From: Nocardiopsis salina YIM 90010
GTDB lineage: Bacteria > Actinomycetota > Actinomycetes > Streptosporangiales > Streptosporangiaceae
Assembly: GCF_000341025.1 (NCBI RefSeq)
Contig: NZ_ANBF01000004.1
Location: 4,864 to 39,234, forward strand
Length of the DNA stretch: 34,371 nt
Reading direction: 5' to 3'
The position numbers and the translations under genes are program-made. Under the pieces are notes generated by a model. That model did not search any database. It saw only the letters and a list, made by a program, of their open reading frames with translations, and had not been told where the DNA came from. Shown here in pieces: positions 23,329-31,326 of the stretch (position 1 is the stretch's first letter; the number at the start of each line of letters is the position of its first letter).

Positions 23329-23334
23329 AGCTTA
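23329..23334 (-). promoter_or_regulatory. Leaderless -10 box for the DUF3052-like gene
   Basis: TAAGCT on the minus strand ends six bases before the ATG at 23322, matching the TANNNT-N6-start pattern of actinobacterial leaderless transcripts. No clear -35 box. Confidence 0.45.
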
Positions 23335-23455
23335 GGGACGGGCAGTGACAGTACGCGGTGGGAAACACGCTGGTGCGCGCGGGTTCTGTGGGGCTAGGCT
23401 CGGCCGGTCGCCGCGGCCGGCCTGCTGCGGCGTGCACGAGAGAACGAGGACGACG

Positions 23456-24631
23456 ATGCCTGCCTTGACCACCACACCCCTGACCCCCGACCTGGTCCGG
23501 GGCGCTCTGGAGGTGGAGCCCACCGAGCGGGGTGGCCTGCGCCCGCACCGCCTGCCGGCCTGGGCCCGCGAGCGCCACGCCGACGCGCAGATGCTCCTGG
23601 CCCAGTCCCACCCCTCGGGCGTGCATCTGGCCCTGCGCACCCGGGCCCGGGTCGTCGAGCTGGACGCACTCGCCTCGCGCCGGGTGTATGTGGGCGTGCC
23701 CGCGCGCCCGCCGGGGGTGTATGAGGCCCAGGTCGGCGGCCGGGTGGTGGCCTCCGGCTCCCTCGCGGGCGCCGAGGAGGAGCGCATCGACATGGCCACC
23801 GGGTCGGTCGAGCACGTGGCCGGCCCGGTGGGCACGCTGCGCCTGGACGGGCTGGGTGAGGGGGACAAGGAGGTGCGGATCTGGTTGCCGCACAACGAGG
23901 GCTGCGAACTCCTCGCGCTGCGCGCCGACGCCCCCGTGGAGGCGCTGCCGGCCGGTGAGGGACGGCGGGTGTGGCTGCACCACGGCAGTTCCATCAGTCA
24001 GGGCTCCAACGCCCAGACGCCCACGGGGGCGTGGCCGGTGCGTGCCGCGAACGAGGCCGGGGTCGAGCTGGTCAACACCGGCTACAGCGGCAGTGCGCTG
24101 TTGGACCCCTTTGTGGCGCAGTCGCTGGCCGAGGTCCCGGCCGATGTGGTCAGCCTGGAGCTGGGGATCAACGTGGTCAACGCCGACCTGATGCGGGTGC
24201 GCGCCTTCGCCCCGGCCGTGCACGGGTTCCTGGACCAGGTGCGCCGGGGCCACCCCGATGCGCCGTTGGTGGTCGTCTCGCCCCTGTGGTGCCCCATCCA
24301 TGAGCAGACCCCGGGGCCGGGCGCCTTCGACACCGGGGCGCTGGCCCGGGGGCAGGTGCGCTTCTGTTCGACGGGGGATCCGGCCGAGGTCGCCGCGGGG
24401 CGGTTGACGCTGCAGGTGGTGCGCCGGGAGTTGGCGCGGGTGGTGGCCCAGCGCCGCGAGCGTGACGGGCAGCTGTTCTACGTGGACGGGTGCGAGCTCT
24501 TCGGGCGCCGGGACCACGAGCGGTGGCCGTTGCCGGACAGGTTGCACCCTGGAACCGAGGCCCACCGGGTGATCGCATCGCGCTTTGCTGAACGGGTTTT
24601 GGCTGGTCAGGGGGTTGCCGTGGCCGGGTGA
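23456..24631 (+). CDS. SGNH/GDSL-like hydrolase with N-terminal carbohydrate-binding-like domain
   Basis: A 391-residue protein. The N-terminal half (about 1-155) looks like a beta-rich accessory domain. The C-terminal half is an SGNH esterase: block I WLHHGSSISQGSNA with the nucleophile Ser, block II GYSGSALLDPFVAQSL, block III ELGINVVNADL, and block V DRLHPGTEAH with the catalytic Asp/His pair. The block I form G-S-S-I rather than G-D-S-L is common in one subgroup. No signal peptide is seen, so it should act in the cytoplasm. ATG 23456 follows GAGGA. Substrate is probably an acyl or acetyl ester but is not determined. Confidence 0.85.
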   Translation: MPALTTTPLTPDLVRGALEVEPTERGGLRPHRLPAWARERHADAQMLLAQSHPSGVHLALRTRARVVELDALASRRVYVGVPARPPGVYEAQVGGRVVASGSLAGAEEERIDMATGSVEHVAGPVGTLRLDGLGEGDKEVRIWLPHNEGCELLALRADAPVEALPAGEGRRVWLHHGSSISQGSNAQTPTGAWPVRAANEAGVELVNTGYSGSALLDPFVAQSLAEVPADVVSLELGINVVNADLMRVRAFAPAVHGFLDQVRRGHPDAPLVVVSPLWCPIHEQTPGPGAFDTGALARGQVRFCSTGDPAEVAAGRLTLQVVRRELARVVAQRRERDGQLFYVDGCELFGRRDHERWPLPDRLHPGTEAHRVIASRFAERVLAGQGVAVAG

Positions 24632-24769
24632 GCGGTCGTGAGTGCCGGGCCCAGCACGGGTGGGGTCGGCCGGGACCCGCGTCGGGCGTGGTTGTTCGGG
24701 CGCCTGTTGCGCGGGGTCAGCGACTGGCTGTGAGCCCTGGGGCGTTCGGTCGGGGCGCGCCACACGGGG

Positions 24770-25288
24770 TCACCGGGGATCGAGGGGTTTTTCGTAGCGC
24801 ATGACCGGGTGCAGGGCCGAGTCGGGACCGAAGTCGTGGGTTGCGCGCCGCAGGTAACCGCGGTGTTCGTAGTAGCTGCGCAGGGCGTGGTTGTGCGCCA
24901 CGCAGTCCAGGCGCACGGTGTGCAGGCCGCGTTCGCGCGCCCGCTCCTCGGCCCAGGTGAGCAGGCGCCCTCCGGTGCCGCGGCCGGCGCGGGTGCGGTC
25001 GGCCATGAGCCCGTGCACGTACAGGGCGCCGCCGGCGGGTTCCTCGGGCCAGATGTGCGGGTCCTCGTCGAGCAGGCGCACGGCCGCCTGCACGGTGTGG
25101 CCGTCGCGCAGGACCCACCACTGCCGGCGGTCGATCTGGTCGGCGAAGGTGGCGAGGGAGAGCTCTCCGGGGCTCCACTGGTCGATTCCGCGCTGCTGTT
25201 GCCAGCGTGCGCAGGCCTCGCGCAGCTCGGTCAGTGCGGTGGCGTCGGCCGGGTGGGCGGGGGTGGGCAACACGGTCGGTGTCCTCAC
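24770..25288 (-). CDS. GNAT-family N-acetyltransferase
   Basis: A 172-residue GNAT acetyltransferase that moves an acetyl group from acetyl-CoA. Motif A is MADRTRAGRGTGGRLLTW with the pyrophosphate-binding R-x-x-R-G-T-G-G loop, and motif B is LDCVAHNHALRSYYEHRGY with its typical Asn and Tyr residues. GTG 25288 overlaps the stop of the upstream Mut7-C gene as GTGA, so the two are translated together. The N-terminal part (REACARWQQQRGIDQW) resembles a subgroup acting on small molecules. The acceptor is unknown. A weak GGGTC/GACCC stem lies downstream at about 24664-24679. Confidence 0.85.
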   Translation of the reverse strand: MRTPTVLPTPAHPADATALTELREACARWQQQRGIDQWSPGELSLATFADQIDRRQWWVLRDGHTVQAAVRLLDEDPHIWPEEPAGGALYVHGLMADRTRAGRGTGGRLLTWAEERARERGLHTVRLDCVAHNHALRSYYEHRGYLRRATHDFGPDSALHPVMRYEKPLDPR

Positions 25289-26013
25289 GGCGGGTCGGGG
25301 GTTTGGGTGCGGGCCCGGCGCACGATCTCGCGCAGGTTCTCGTGGTGGGCCCCGGGCCAGTAGAGGCGCTCGCAGCCGGTGCACTGGGCGAAGGTGTCGT
25401 AGGTGGCCAGGGTCCCGGGCTCGAGCCGGTGGGCCACGTGTTCGGGGGCCACCGGACGCAGCAGCCCGTTGCAGACGGGGCAGCGGGTCCAGGGGTGCAG
25501 GGGCGGGGCGAAGCGGGCCAGGACCTCGTCGAGTTGGGCGTCGGGGTGCTCGGCGCGCACGTGCGCGCCGGTGTGCAGGGCGCGGCGGAAGAGGAGTCCG
25601 CGGTCGCGGGTGAGCAGGATGCGCTGTTCGGCGTTGGCCTGGGTGAGCAGGGAGGGGTCGTCGCGGTCGTTGTCGTAGGCGGTGTCCACGCCCAGCAGGC
25701 GCAGGCGGCGGGCCAGGGTGCCCAGGTGCACGTCCAGGAGCAGGCGGGGCGGGTCGGTGGGTGCGTCCTGGGGCCAGGTGTGGGTGTGCAGGTCGATGGT
25801 GGCGCCGGGGGTGGGGCGGTGGTCGGGGGCCAGGGCGCGGTCGCCGGCCTGGAGGCGGCCGACCTCGGTGAGGGGGATGCCCAGGGACTGGATGGTGTGA
25901 CCGAGGGTGGCGTCGGCATCGTGGGGCAGGCGCACCCGGTGCTCGCGGTGGCGCGGTGGCAGGAAGAAACGCAGCTCCGGTGGGATGTGCAGGGTGATCG
26001 GGTGCGCGGCCAT
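25285..26013 (-). CDS. Mut7-C PIN-like RNase-domain protein with ubiquitin-like N-terminus
   Basis: A 242-residue two-domain protein. The N-terminal about 80 residues resemble the Mut7-C ubiquitin/ThiS-like domain (TLHIPPELRFFLPPRHREHR). The C-terminal part is the Mut7-C PIN-like domain: LLLDVHLGTLARRLRLLGVD, ILLTRDRGLLFRRALH, and a zinc ribbon with CPVC and CTGC. Acidic residues expected for metal-dependent RNase activity are present at LLLDVH, AYDNDRDD and LTRDRG. ATG 26013 is chosen because it starts the ubiquitin-like strand. It is coupled to the downstream GNAT gene by a GTGA overlap. RNA target unknown. Confidence 0.87.
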   Translation of the reverse strand: MAAHPITLHIPPELRFFLPPRHREHRVRLPHDADATLGHTIQSLGIPLTEVGRLQAGDRALAPDHRPTPGATIDLHTHTWPQDAPTDPPRLLLDVHLGTLARRLRLLGVDTAYDNDRDDPSLLTQANAEQRILLTRDRGLLFRRALHTGAHVRAEHPDAQLDEVLARFAPPLHPWTRCPVCNGLLRPVAPEHVAHRLEPGTLATYDTFAQCTGCERLYWPGAHHENLREIVRRARTQTPDPP

Positions 26014-26052
26014 GGGGTCAGGATGGCACAAGGGGGTGTGCCCGGGGGTGTT

Positions 26053-26084
26053 CGGTGCGGGGCCCGGTGGTGGGGCCCGCACCG
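26053..26084 (-). terminator. Hairpin terminator after the CxxC membrane protein gene
   Basis: CGGTGCGGG (26053-26061) and CCCGCACCG (26076-26084) are perfect 9-bp arms. The stem begins three bases after the stop of the gene at 26088 and precedes the Mut7-C start, separating the two minus-strand units. Confidence 0.6.
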
Positions 26085-26087
26085 AGC

Positions 26088-27221
26088 TCAGGCCGGGGCG
26101 GGTGTGCCCTGGGCCAGGCCGCGGCCGCAGGCGGGGCACACGCCGCGTCGGCGTAGGGCGTAGGCGCAGGTGGCCACGGCCAGTGCCGTGCCCCACAGGG
26201 CCATCAGGGCGAAGGCGGTCTCGTGCAGCGGGGCCTGGCTCTGGCTGGTCAGCAGCAGTGTCATGACGGTGGCGCGTCCCAGGCCGAACAGGGCCAGGGC
26301 CACGACGGTGGCCGGTACCACAGCCAGGCTGATGGGGACGGGGCGTGCGCCAAGTCGGGGCAGCCAGGTGGGCAGGCGCGTTCCCCAGGTCTGGACCAGG
26401 CCGAGCATGAGGGCGGCGCCGGCCAGGCAGGCTGCGGCCAGGCCCAGGCCGATGACGGTGGTGCCTTCGGTGGAGGCCAGTTGTTGGGCCTGCTCAGCGG
26501 TGAAGTCGGGGTAGTAGCCGAAGATCCAGGGGATGCGCAGGGCGGGGTAGGCCAGGGCGGAGGCGATGGCGATGCCTACGGCCCAGCGTCCGGTGCGTCG
26601 GGCGCGCTCGCGGGTGGTGTGTTCGTGTTCGGGGCTCCAGTGGGGGCCGCGTCCGCAGCGGGTGCAGGTTTGGCGGTGGGTGCGGGTGGCCCACAGTGCG
26701 GTGCACGTCCATAGCAGGGCTCCGAGCAGGAAGTGCGCCAGCAGGAAGGTTTCGGGGGCGGTGAAGGTCTGTGCGGCCGCGGCCCAGAGCCCGGGCACGG
26801 CCCAGCCGGCCAGGAGCAGAACGGGCAGGTAACCCAGGACGGGCAGCAGGCCGCCGTGGACCAGAACCAGGGCCAACACCGCGGCCAGGATCCAGCCCCC
26901 GGCGGCGCCGGTGCGCAGGGGTGCGTTGCGGTGTGTGCGCAGGCCCCACAGCAGGGCGGTGGCCAGGGCCGTTCCGGCGGCGCCCAGGGCCAGGACGGCG
27001 GCGGTGCTGGTGGGTGGTGGCAGCAGGGTGAGCAGGTCGCCGGTGCGCAGGGCCTGCCCGGGGCTGGTGCGTGGCAGGGTGAGCGTGCCTGTGGCCCAGA
27101 GCAGCGCGAGCAGGGCGGTGGCGGCCGACCAGGCCAGGGCGGCCAGGGCACCGGCCCGGCCGGCCCGGTGGTGCAAGGTTCGGTGCGGGCTGGGGGGTGT
27201 GGGGGCCGGTTGCGCTGTCAT
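26088..27221 (-). CDS. Polytopic membrane protein with two CxxC motifs
   Basis: A 377-residue protein with roughly eight to ten hydrophobic helices and no recognised transporter signature. A cytoplasmic-looking loop in the middle carries CTRCGRGPHWSPEHEH, and the C-terminal tail has RRRGVCPACGRGLAQGTP. The repeated CxxCGRG pieces could bind one metal ion from both ends. ATG 27221 is followed by a Pro-rich start (MTAQPAPTPPSPHR). It faces away from the two-component system across 152 bases, a common arrangement when a sensor system controls its neighbour, but this is inference. Function unknown. Confidence 0.75.
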   Translation of the reverse strand: MTAQPAPTPPSPHRTLHHRAGRAGALAALAWSAATALLALLWATGTLTLPRTSPGQALRTGDLLTLLPPPTSTAAVLALGAAGTALATALLWGLRTHRNAPLRTGAAGGWILAAVLALVLVHGGLLPVLGYLPVLLLAGWAVPGLWAAAAQTFTAPETFLLAHFLLGALLWTCTALWATRTHRQTCTRCGRGPHWSPEHEHTTRERARRTGRWAVGIAIASALAYPALRIPWIFGYYPDFTAEQAQQLASTEGTTVIGLGLAAACLAGAALMLGLVQTWGTRLPTWLPRLGARPVPISLAVVPATVVALALFGLGRATVMTLLLTSQSQAPLHETAFALMALWGTALAVATCAYALRRRGVCPACGRGLAQGTPAPA

Positions 27222-27373
27222 GGCGGGTCCCTTCTCGGTGCGCTCGCTTCGGTGTTGCGGTGTGTCTTCGAGCCTGGCGTGGTGGGTGCCCGACGCGCTT
27301 CCCTCTGGGGTGGGTTCGTGCTCCCCCGCGAGAGGGAGGCGGGTGGGTGCGGGCCCGTGCCAGGATCTGGGGC

Positions 27374-28645
27374 ATGGGCATTGGGAGGCGGGCTCTGAGG
27401 CCGTTGGTCAGGGGCGAGACCTACACGCGCTGGGTGCACCTGGTGTTGGGCGGGGTGTTGTTCGTGCCCTACTGCCTGGCTGTGCTGGTGGTGGTGACGC
27501 TGGTGACGCGGTGGGGGCCGGGCGCGTGGTCGGCGGGTGTGCTCATCGTGGTTGCGGTGGCGTCTGTGTCTCTGGTGGGGGGCACGGGGTTGTTGCCGGG
27601 GGTGCGGGCCCAGCAGGTGCAGGTGGGGCGTGCGCTGTTGCGGGGGCCGATGGAACAGGTGCCCGACCCGGGCGGTGGGCGGGCCGGCCCGAGGGAGCGG
27701 GTGCGTTCGGGCGGGGCGTTGGCCCTGCACTTCGTGGTGGGGTTCGTGGTGGCGGTGGCCACGATGGTGGTGCTCACCGACGCGGCGACGCTGGCGCTGG
27801 TGGCGGTGACCGGCGCCCCGGCCGGCCCGGTGGCGGTACTGACGGCCGTGCCGGTGTCCCTGCCGCAGGTGCCGGGGGCGGTGGCTCGGGTACTGACCCC
27901 CGTGGCCGGGTTGGTGCTGGTTGTGGTCTTCGTGCTGGTGGTGGCGGCTGTGGGCGCGGGCGCGGCCCGGGTGGGGCCGCTGTTGCTCGGCCCCTCGGTC
28001 TCGGAGCGGTTGGCGCAGGTGAGCCGCCGGGCCGATGAGTTGGCCGAGCGCAACCGACTGGCCGCGGAATTGCACGACTCGATCGGGCACGCGTTGTCGG
28101 TGGTGGCGTTGCAGGCCGGTGCGGCGGCGCGGGTGCTGGAGCAGGATCCGGCCTTTGCGCGTGCGGCGTTGGAGGCCATCGCCGAGCAGGCGCGCACGGC
28201 CACCGGGGAGTTGGACCATGTGCTGGGCCTGTTGCGTCAGGAGCGTGCGGGGCGGGCGCCCGAGCCGGCCCTGACGGATGTGGAGCACTTGGTTCGGGCG
28301 GCCCGGGCCGGCGGGGCCGAGGTGGAGTGTGTGGTGCAGGGGCCGGTCGGGGAACTGGCGCCGGTCCTCTCGCGTGAGCTGTACCGGATCTGCCAGGAGG
28401 GGCTGACCAACGCGTTGCGCCACGGTGCCCCCGGCGGGCCGGTCCGGTTGTGGGTCCAGGTCGAGGGTGGTGCGGCGCGGGTGCAGGTGGCCAACCCGGT
28501 GGGTGCGGGTGCGGGTGCGCGCCGGGGCGGGCACGGGCTGGAGGGGGCGGCCGAGCGTGTGCGGTTGCTCGGGGGCCGCTTGGAGTACGGCGCCCAGGAC
28601 GGTTGGTGGTCTCTGCGAGTGCGTATCGAAGGTGTCGAGGGGTGA
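27374..28645 (+). CDS. Sensor histidine kinase, NarL/HisKA_3 type
   Basis: A 423-residue membrane sensor kinase. Four to five hydrophobic helices occupy about residues 18-205. The dimerisation and phosphoacceptor box is RNRLAAELHDSIGHALSVVA, with His at about 234. The N box is ICQEGLTNALRHG, and a G box is visible as RRGGHGLEGAAERVRLLGG. The input is unknown; there is no extracellular domain, so it probably senses something within or at the membrane, as in DesK/LiaS-like sensors. ATG 27374 is used; it lacks a strong ribosome site. It overlaps the response regulator by four bases (GTGA). Confidence 0.9.
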   Translation: MGIGRRALRPLVRGETYTRWVHLVLGGVLFVPYCLAVLVVVTLVTRWGPGAWSAGVLIVVAVASVSLVGGTGLLPGVRAQQVQVGRALLRGPMEQVPDPGGGRAGPRERVRSGGALALHFVVGFVVAVATMVVLTDAATLALVAVTGAPAGPVAVLTAVPVSLPQVPGAVARVLTPVAGLVLVVVFVLVVAAVGAGAARVGPLLLGPSVSERLAQVSRRADELAERNRLAAELHDSIGHALSVVALQAGAAARVLEQDPAFARAALEAIAEQARTATGELDHVLGLLRQERAGRAPEPALTDVEHLVRAARAGGAEVECVVQGPVGELAPVLSRELYRICQEGLTNALRHGAPGGPVRLWVQVEGGAARVQVANPVGAGAGARRGGHGLEGAAERVRLLGGRLEYGAQDGWWSLRVRIEGVEG

Positions 28646-29301
28646 GTGCCGTGGTGCGGGTGGTGCTGGTCGACGACGAGCCCTTGGTCAGGGCGGGGTT
28701 GGCGGCGCTGGTGGGTGCTGAGCCCGACATGGAGGTGGTGGGCGAGGCCGAGGACGGGGCGCAGGTCGCGGGTGTGGTGGCCCGGTGCGTCCCGGATGTG
28801 GTGCTCATGGATGTGCGGATGCCGCGCCTGGACGGGATCGAGGCCACGCGGGCGCTGATGCGCGCCCCTGTCCCGCCGAAGGTGATCGTGGTGACGACCT
28901 TCGACAGCGACCAGTACGTCTACGGGGCGTTGCGGGCCGGAGCGCAGGGGTTCGTACTCAAGCGCAGCCGGCCCGAGGACATCTTGGCGGCCGTGCGTGT
29001 GGTGCACGCGGGTGAGTCGTTGCTGTTTCCGTCGGCGATCCGCGCGCTGGCCCAGGTGCACGCGGGCGCGGACGGGCCCCGGGCGCGGGCGGTGGCGGCG
29101 TTGAGTGAGCGCGAGGCGCAGGTGTTGGTGCTCATGGCGCGGGGGTTGTCCAACACCGAGATCGCGGGCGAGGTGTTCTTGGGGGTGGAGACGGTCAAGA
29201 CGCATGTGTCCAGCATCTTGGCCAAGCTCGGTGTGCGCGATCGTACGCAGGCGGTCATCGCTGCCTACGACTCGGGGTTGGTGGGCCTGAACCGCGGGTG
29301 A
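28642..29301 (+). CDS. NarL/FixJ-family response regulator
   Basis: A 219-residue response regulator. The receiver domain has acidic residues DDE (11-13), phosphoacceptor Asp57 in VVLMDVRMP, Thr in VVTTFDSD and Lys in GFVLKRSRPED. The LuxR-type helix-turn-helix is near the end: LSEREAQVLVLMARGLSNTE and ETVKTHVSSILAKLGV. GTG 28642 is chosen for the GTGA overlap with the kinase gene. Such pairs commonly regulate a neighbouring ABC exporter; the hydrolase/DrrAB genes start 260 bases downstream on the same strand and are the natural candidates. Confidence 0.93.
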   Translation: MSAVVRVVLVDDEPLVRAGLAALVGAEPDMEVVGEAEDGAQVAGVVARCVPDVVLMDVRMPRLDGIEATRALMRAPVPPKVIVVTTFDSDQYVYGALRAGAQGFVLKRSRPEDILAAVRVVHAGESLLFPSAIRALAQVHAGADGPRARAVAALSEREAQVLVLMARGLSNTEIAGEVFLGVETVKTHVSSILAKLGVRDRTQAVIAAYDSGLVGLNRG

Positions 29302-29404
29302 GGGGTGCCTGGTCGGTGGCCGGTCCCGGCCATGGTGCGGGGCGGTCGAGGTGGGGTGGGCGCCCCTGCGCGGGGGCCGGTGTCGGGGCAGGTCGTGGCA
29401 GCTG

Positions 29405-29424
29405 CGGTGGTGGTGGCACCACCG
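29405..29424 (+). terminator. Candidate hairpin after the two-component operon
   Basis: CGGTGGTG (29405-29412), GTGG and CACCACCG (29417-29424) form a perfect 8-bp stem about 100 bases after the regulator stop. The surrounding GTG repeats allow other pairings, so this is tentative. The gap 29302-29559 otherwise holds only the leader of the next gene. Confidence 0.35.
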
Positions 29425-29559
29425 TCGGTGGTGGGCCGGGGTGCAAGTGAGCCGGGGTGGCAGCGCGATCGAGTTCGGCCGGGCCCGTCTCTAGCGTGAT
29501 CAGTGATGGTGCTCAGTGCCCCCGCACCCGGGGGTCCGACCACGGGGAGAACCGCAACC

Positions 29560-30381
29560 ATGATCACGGCCGCGCCGCAGGGACCGGGGCTGGCCCCGTT
29601 GACCTACCGGGAACACACCTGGCAGGGGCTGCGGCTGCTGGCCCGGTGCACCGAGGGACCGGGCCGGATCGTGGAGGTGCTGGGTGAGGTGGCCACCGGT
29701 GAGGATGTGGTGGTGCTGGTGCCGGGCAACGACAACCATCTGGGCAACTACTTCGATCCGGGTCGGCGTACCCGTCCGCGGGTCAACGGGGTGGGGTTGC
29801 TTCGCACGATGGATCACCTCGCGCCGCGGGGGCGTTTCGCGGTGGTGGTGTGGCTGGGTTATGCCACCCCCAACGGGTTCGTGGAGGCCTCGCTGAGGGG
29901 CCCGGCCGAGCGCGGGGCCCCGGATCTGGTCCGGTTGACGCACGCGCTGCCGGCCGGTGCCCACATCACGCTGGTCGGGCACAGTTACGGGGCGGTGGTG
30001 TGCGGTCTGGCGCTGGCCCAGGGGCGGGTGCACGACTGAGTGGTGCTGGGCAGCCCGGGCATGGGCGGGGCCTCGGTGGAGGAGTTGGGGTACTCGGGGC
30101 GGTTGTGGGCGGCGCTGGGTGAGCGGGACTGGATCCGGTTCTTCCCGCGCGGGCGTGTGGGCGGGTTGGGGCACGGGCCTTCGCCGCTGCGCAGGGGTTT
30201 CGGTGCGGTGCGTTTTGCGACCGGGCCGATCGGCGGCCACTGCTCCTATTACGCCCCGGGCAGCGAGTCGGTGCACAACATCGCCCGGATCGCGTTGGGA
30301 CGGGCGAGCGAGGTCACTCTGGCCGGGTCCGCGGCCGGGGGTGTGCCCGGGGACGGTGCGTGTGCGGAGGTGTCGTGGTGA
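29560..30381 (+). pseudogene. DUF1023-type alpha/beta hydrolase interrupted by an in-frame TGA
   Basis: An alpha/beta hydrolase of the DUF1023 (Abhydrolase_8) family. The first part reads VVLVPGNDNHLGNYF and GRFAVVVWLGYATPNGF, and has the nucleophile elbow LVGHSYGAVVCGLAL. At 30037-30039 a TGA interrupts the frame between GRVHD and VVLGSPGMGG. The same frame then continues without any shift through ERDWIRFFPRGR and CSYYAPGSESVHNIARIAL to 30381, which contains the rest of the family including the likely catalytic His region. The product stops 159 codons in unless the stop is read through or is a sequence error. ATG 29560 follows GGGGAGA. The end overlaps the ABC ATPase gene by four bases. Confidence 0.82.
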
Positions 30382-31326
30382 GCACGGTGATCCGGGCCGA
30401 GGGTGTGCGCAAGGTCTACGGGGGCGGGCGTGCGGCCCTGGACGGGTTCGACCTGCAGGTGCAGGCGGGCACGGTGCACGCCCTGCTGGGCCCCCAACGG
30501 TGCGGGCAAGACCACGGCGGTGCGGGTGATGGCGACCCTGGTGCGTTTCGACGCGGGCCGGGTGTGGTTGGACGGGCGCCGGGTGGACCGGCATGCGCGC
30601 TGGGTGCGTTCGCGTATCGGGTTCGTGGGCCAGTACGCGGCGGTGGACGAGGCGTTGAGCGGGCGCCGCAACCTGGAGATGTTCGCGCGCCTGTCGCACC
30701 TGGGGCGGGCGCGTTCGCGCCGGCGTGCGCAGGAGTTGTTGGAGCACTTCGGCCTGACGGGGGCGGCCGAGTGTGCGGTGCGCCAGTACTCGGGCGGGAT
30801 GCGGCGCCGGTTGGACCTGGCGGCGGCGTTGGTGGCCGATCCGGTGGTGTTGTTCCTGGACGAGCCGACCACGGGGTTGGATCCGCGCAGCCGTGCCCGG
30901 GTGTGGGAGGCGGTGCGTGAGCTGGTGGGGCGCGGCACCACGGTGGTGCTGACCACGCAGTACCTGGAGGAGGCCGACCGGTTGGCCGACCGTGTCTCGG
31001 TGGTGCGCGCGGGGCGTGTGGTGGCCCAGGGCAGCCCGGAACGGTTGAAGGAGCGCATCGGCGGCGGGCGTGTGGAGGTGGTCGTGGAACCGGAGGACCT
31101 GGCCCTGGCCGAGGAGGTGTTGGGCCGGGCGGCCGGTGTGGCGCCGCGGGTGGAGGCCGATCAGGCGCGGGTGAGTGTTCCGGCCGGTGAGGGGGCGCTG
31201 GGGTTGGCCGAGGTGGTGCGGGCCCTGGACGAGGCCGGGTTGGTGGTCGAGGACGTGGCGTTGCGCCGCCCCGGTCTGGACGAGGTGTTCTTGAGCCTGA
31301 CGGGTGAGGAGGACCGTGATGGGTGA
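30378..31326 (+). pseudogene. DrrA-type ABC exporter ATPase, frameshifted inside Walker A
   Basis: The ATPase subunit of an ABC-2 type drug exporter. The start (GTG 30378, GTGA overlap with the hydrolase) reads STVIRAEGVRKVYGGGRAAL and then TVHALLGP. At a run of five C (30491-30495) the frame changes; removing one C restores LLGPNGAGKTTAVRVMATL, a perfect Walker A. The second frame holds the signature QYSGGMRRRLDLAAAL, Walker B VVLFLDEPTTGLDPRSR and the DrrA-type C-terminal domain to 31326. Apart from this one base everything is conserved. The permease follows with an 8-base overlap. It could be a true frameshift, a homopolymer sequencing error, or programmed slippage. Confidence 0.85.

Noticed and set aside
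21620-24763. A 1047-codon minus-strand frame across three genes
   Set aside because: Pro/Arg/His-rich shadow spanning well-supported genes on both strands; no continuous family similarity.
30037-30039. TGA as a selenocysteine codon
   Set aside because: The position is not a catalytic Cys site in this family, and no SECIS-like hairpin directly follows.
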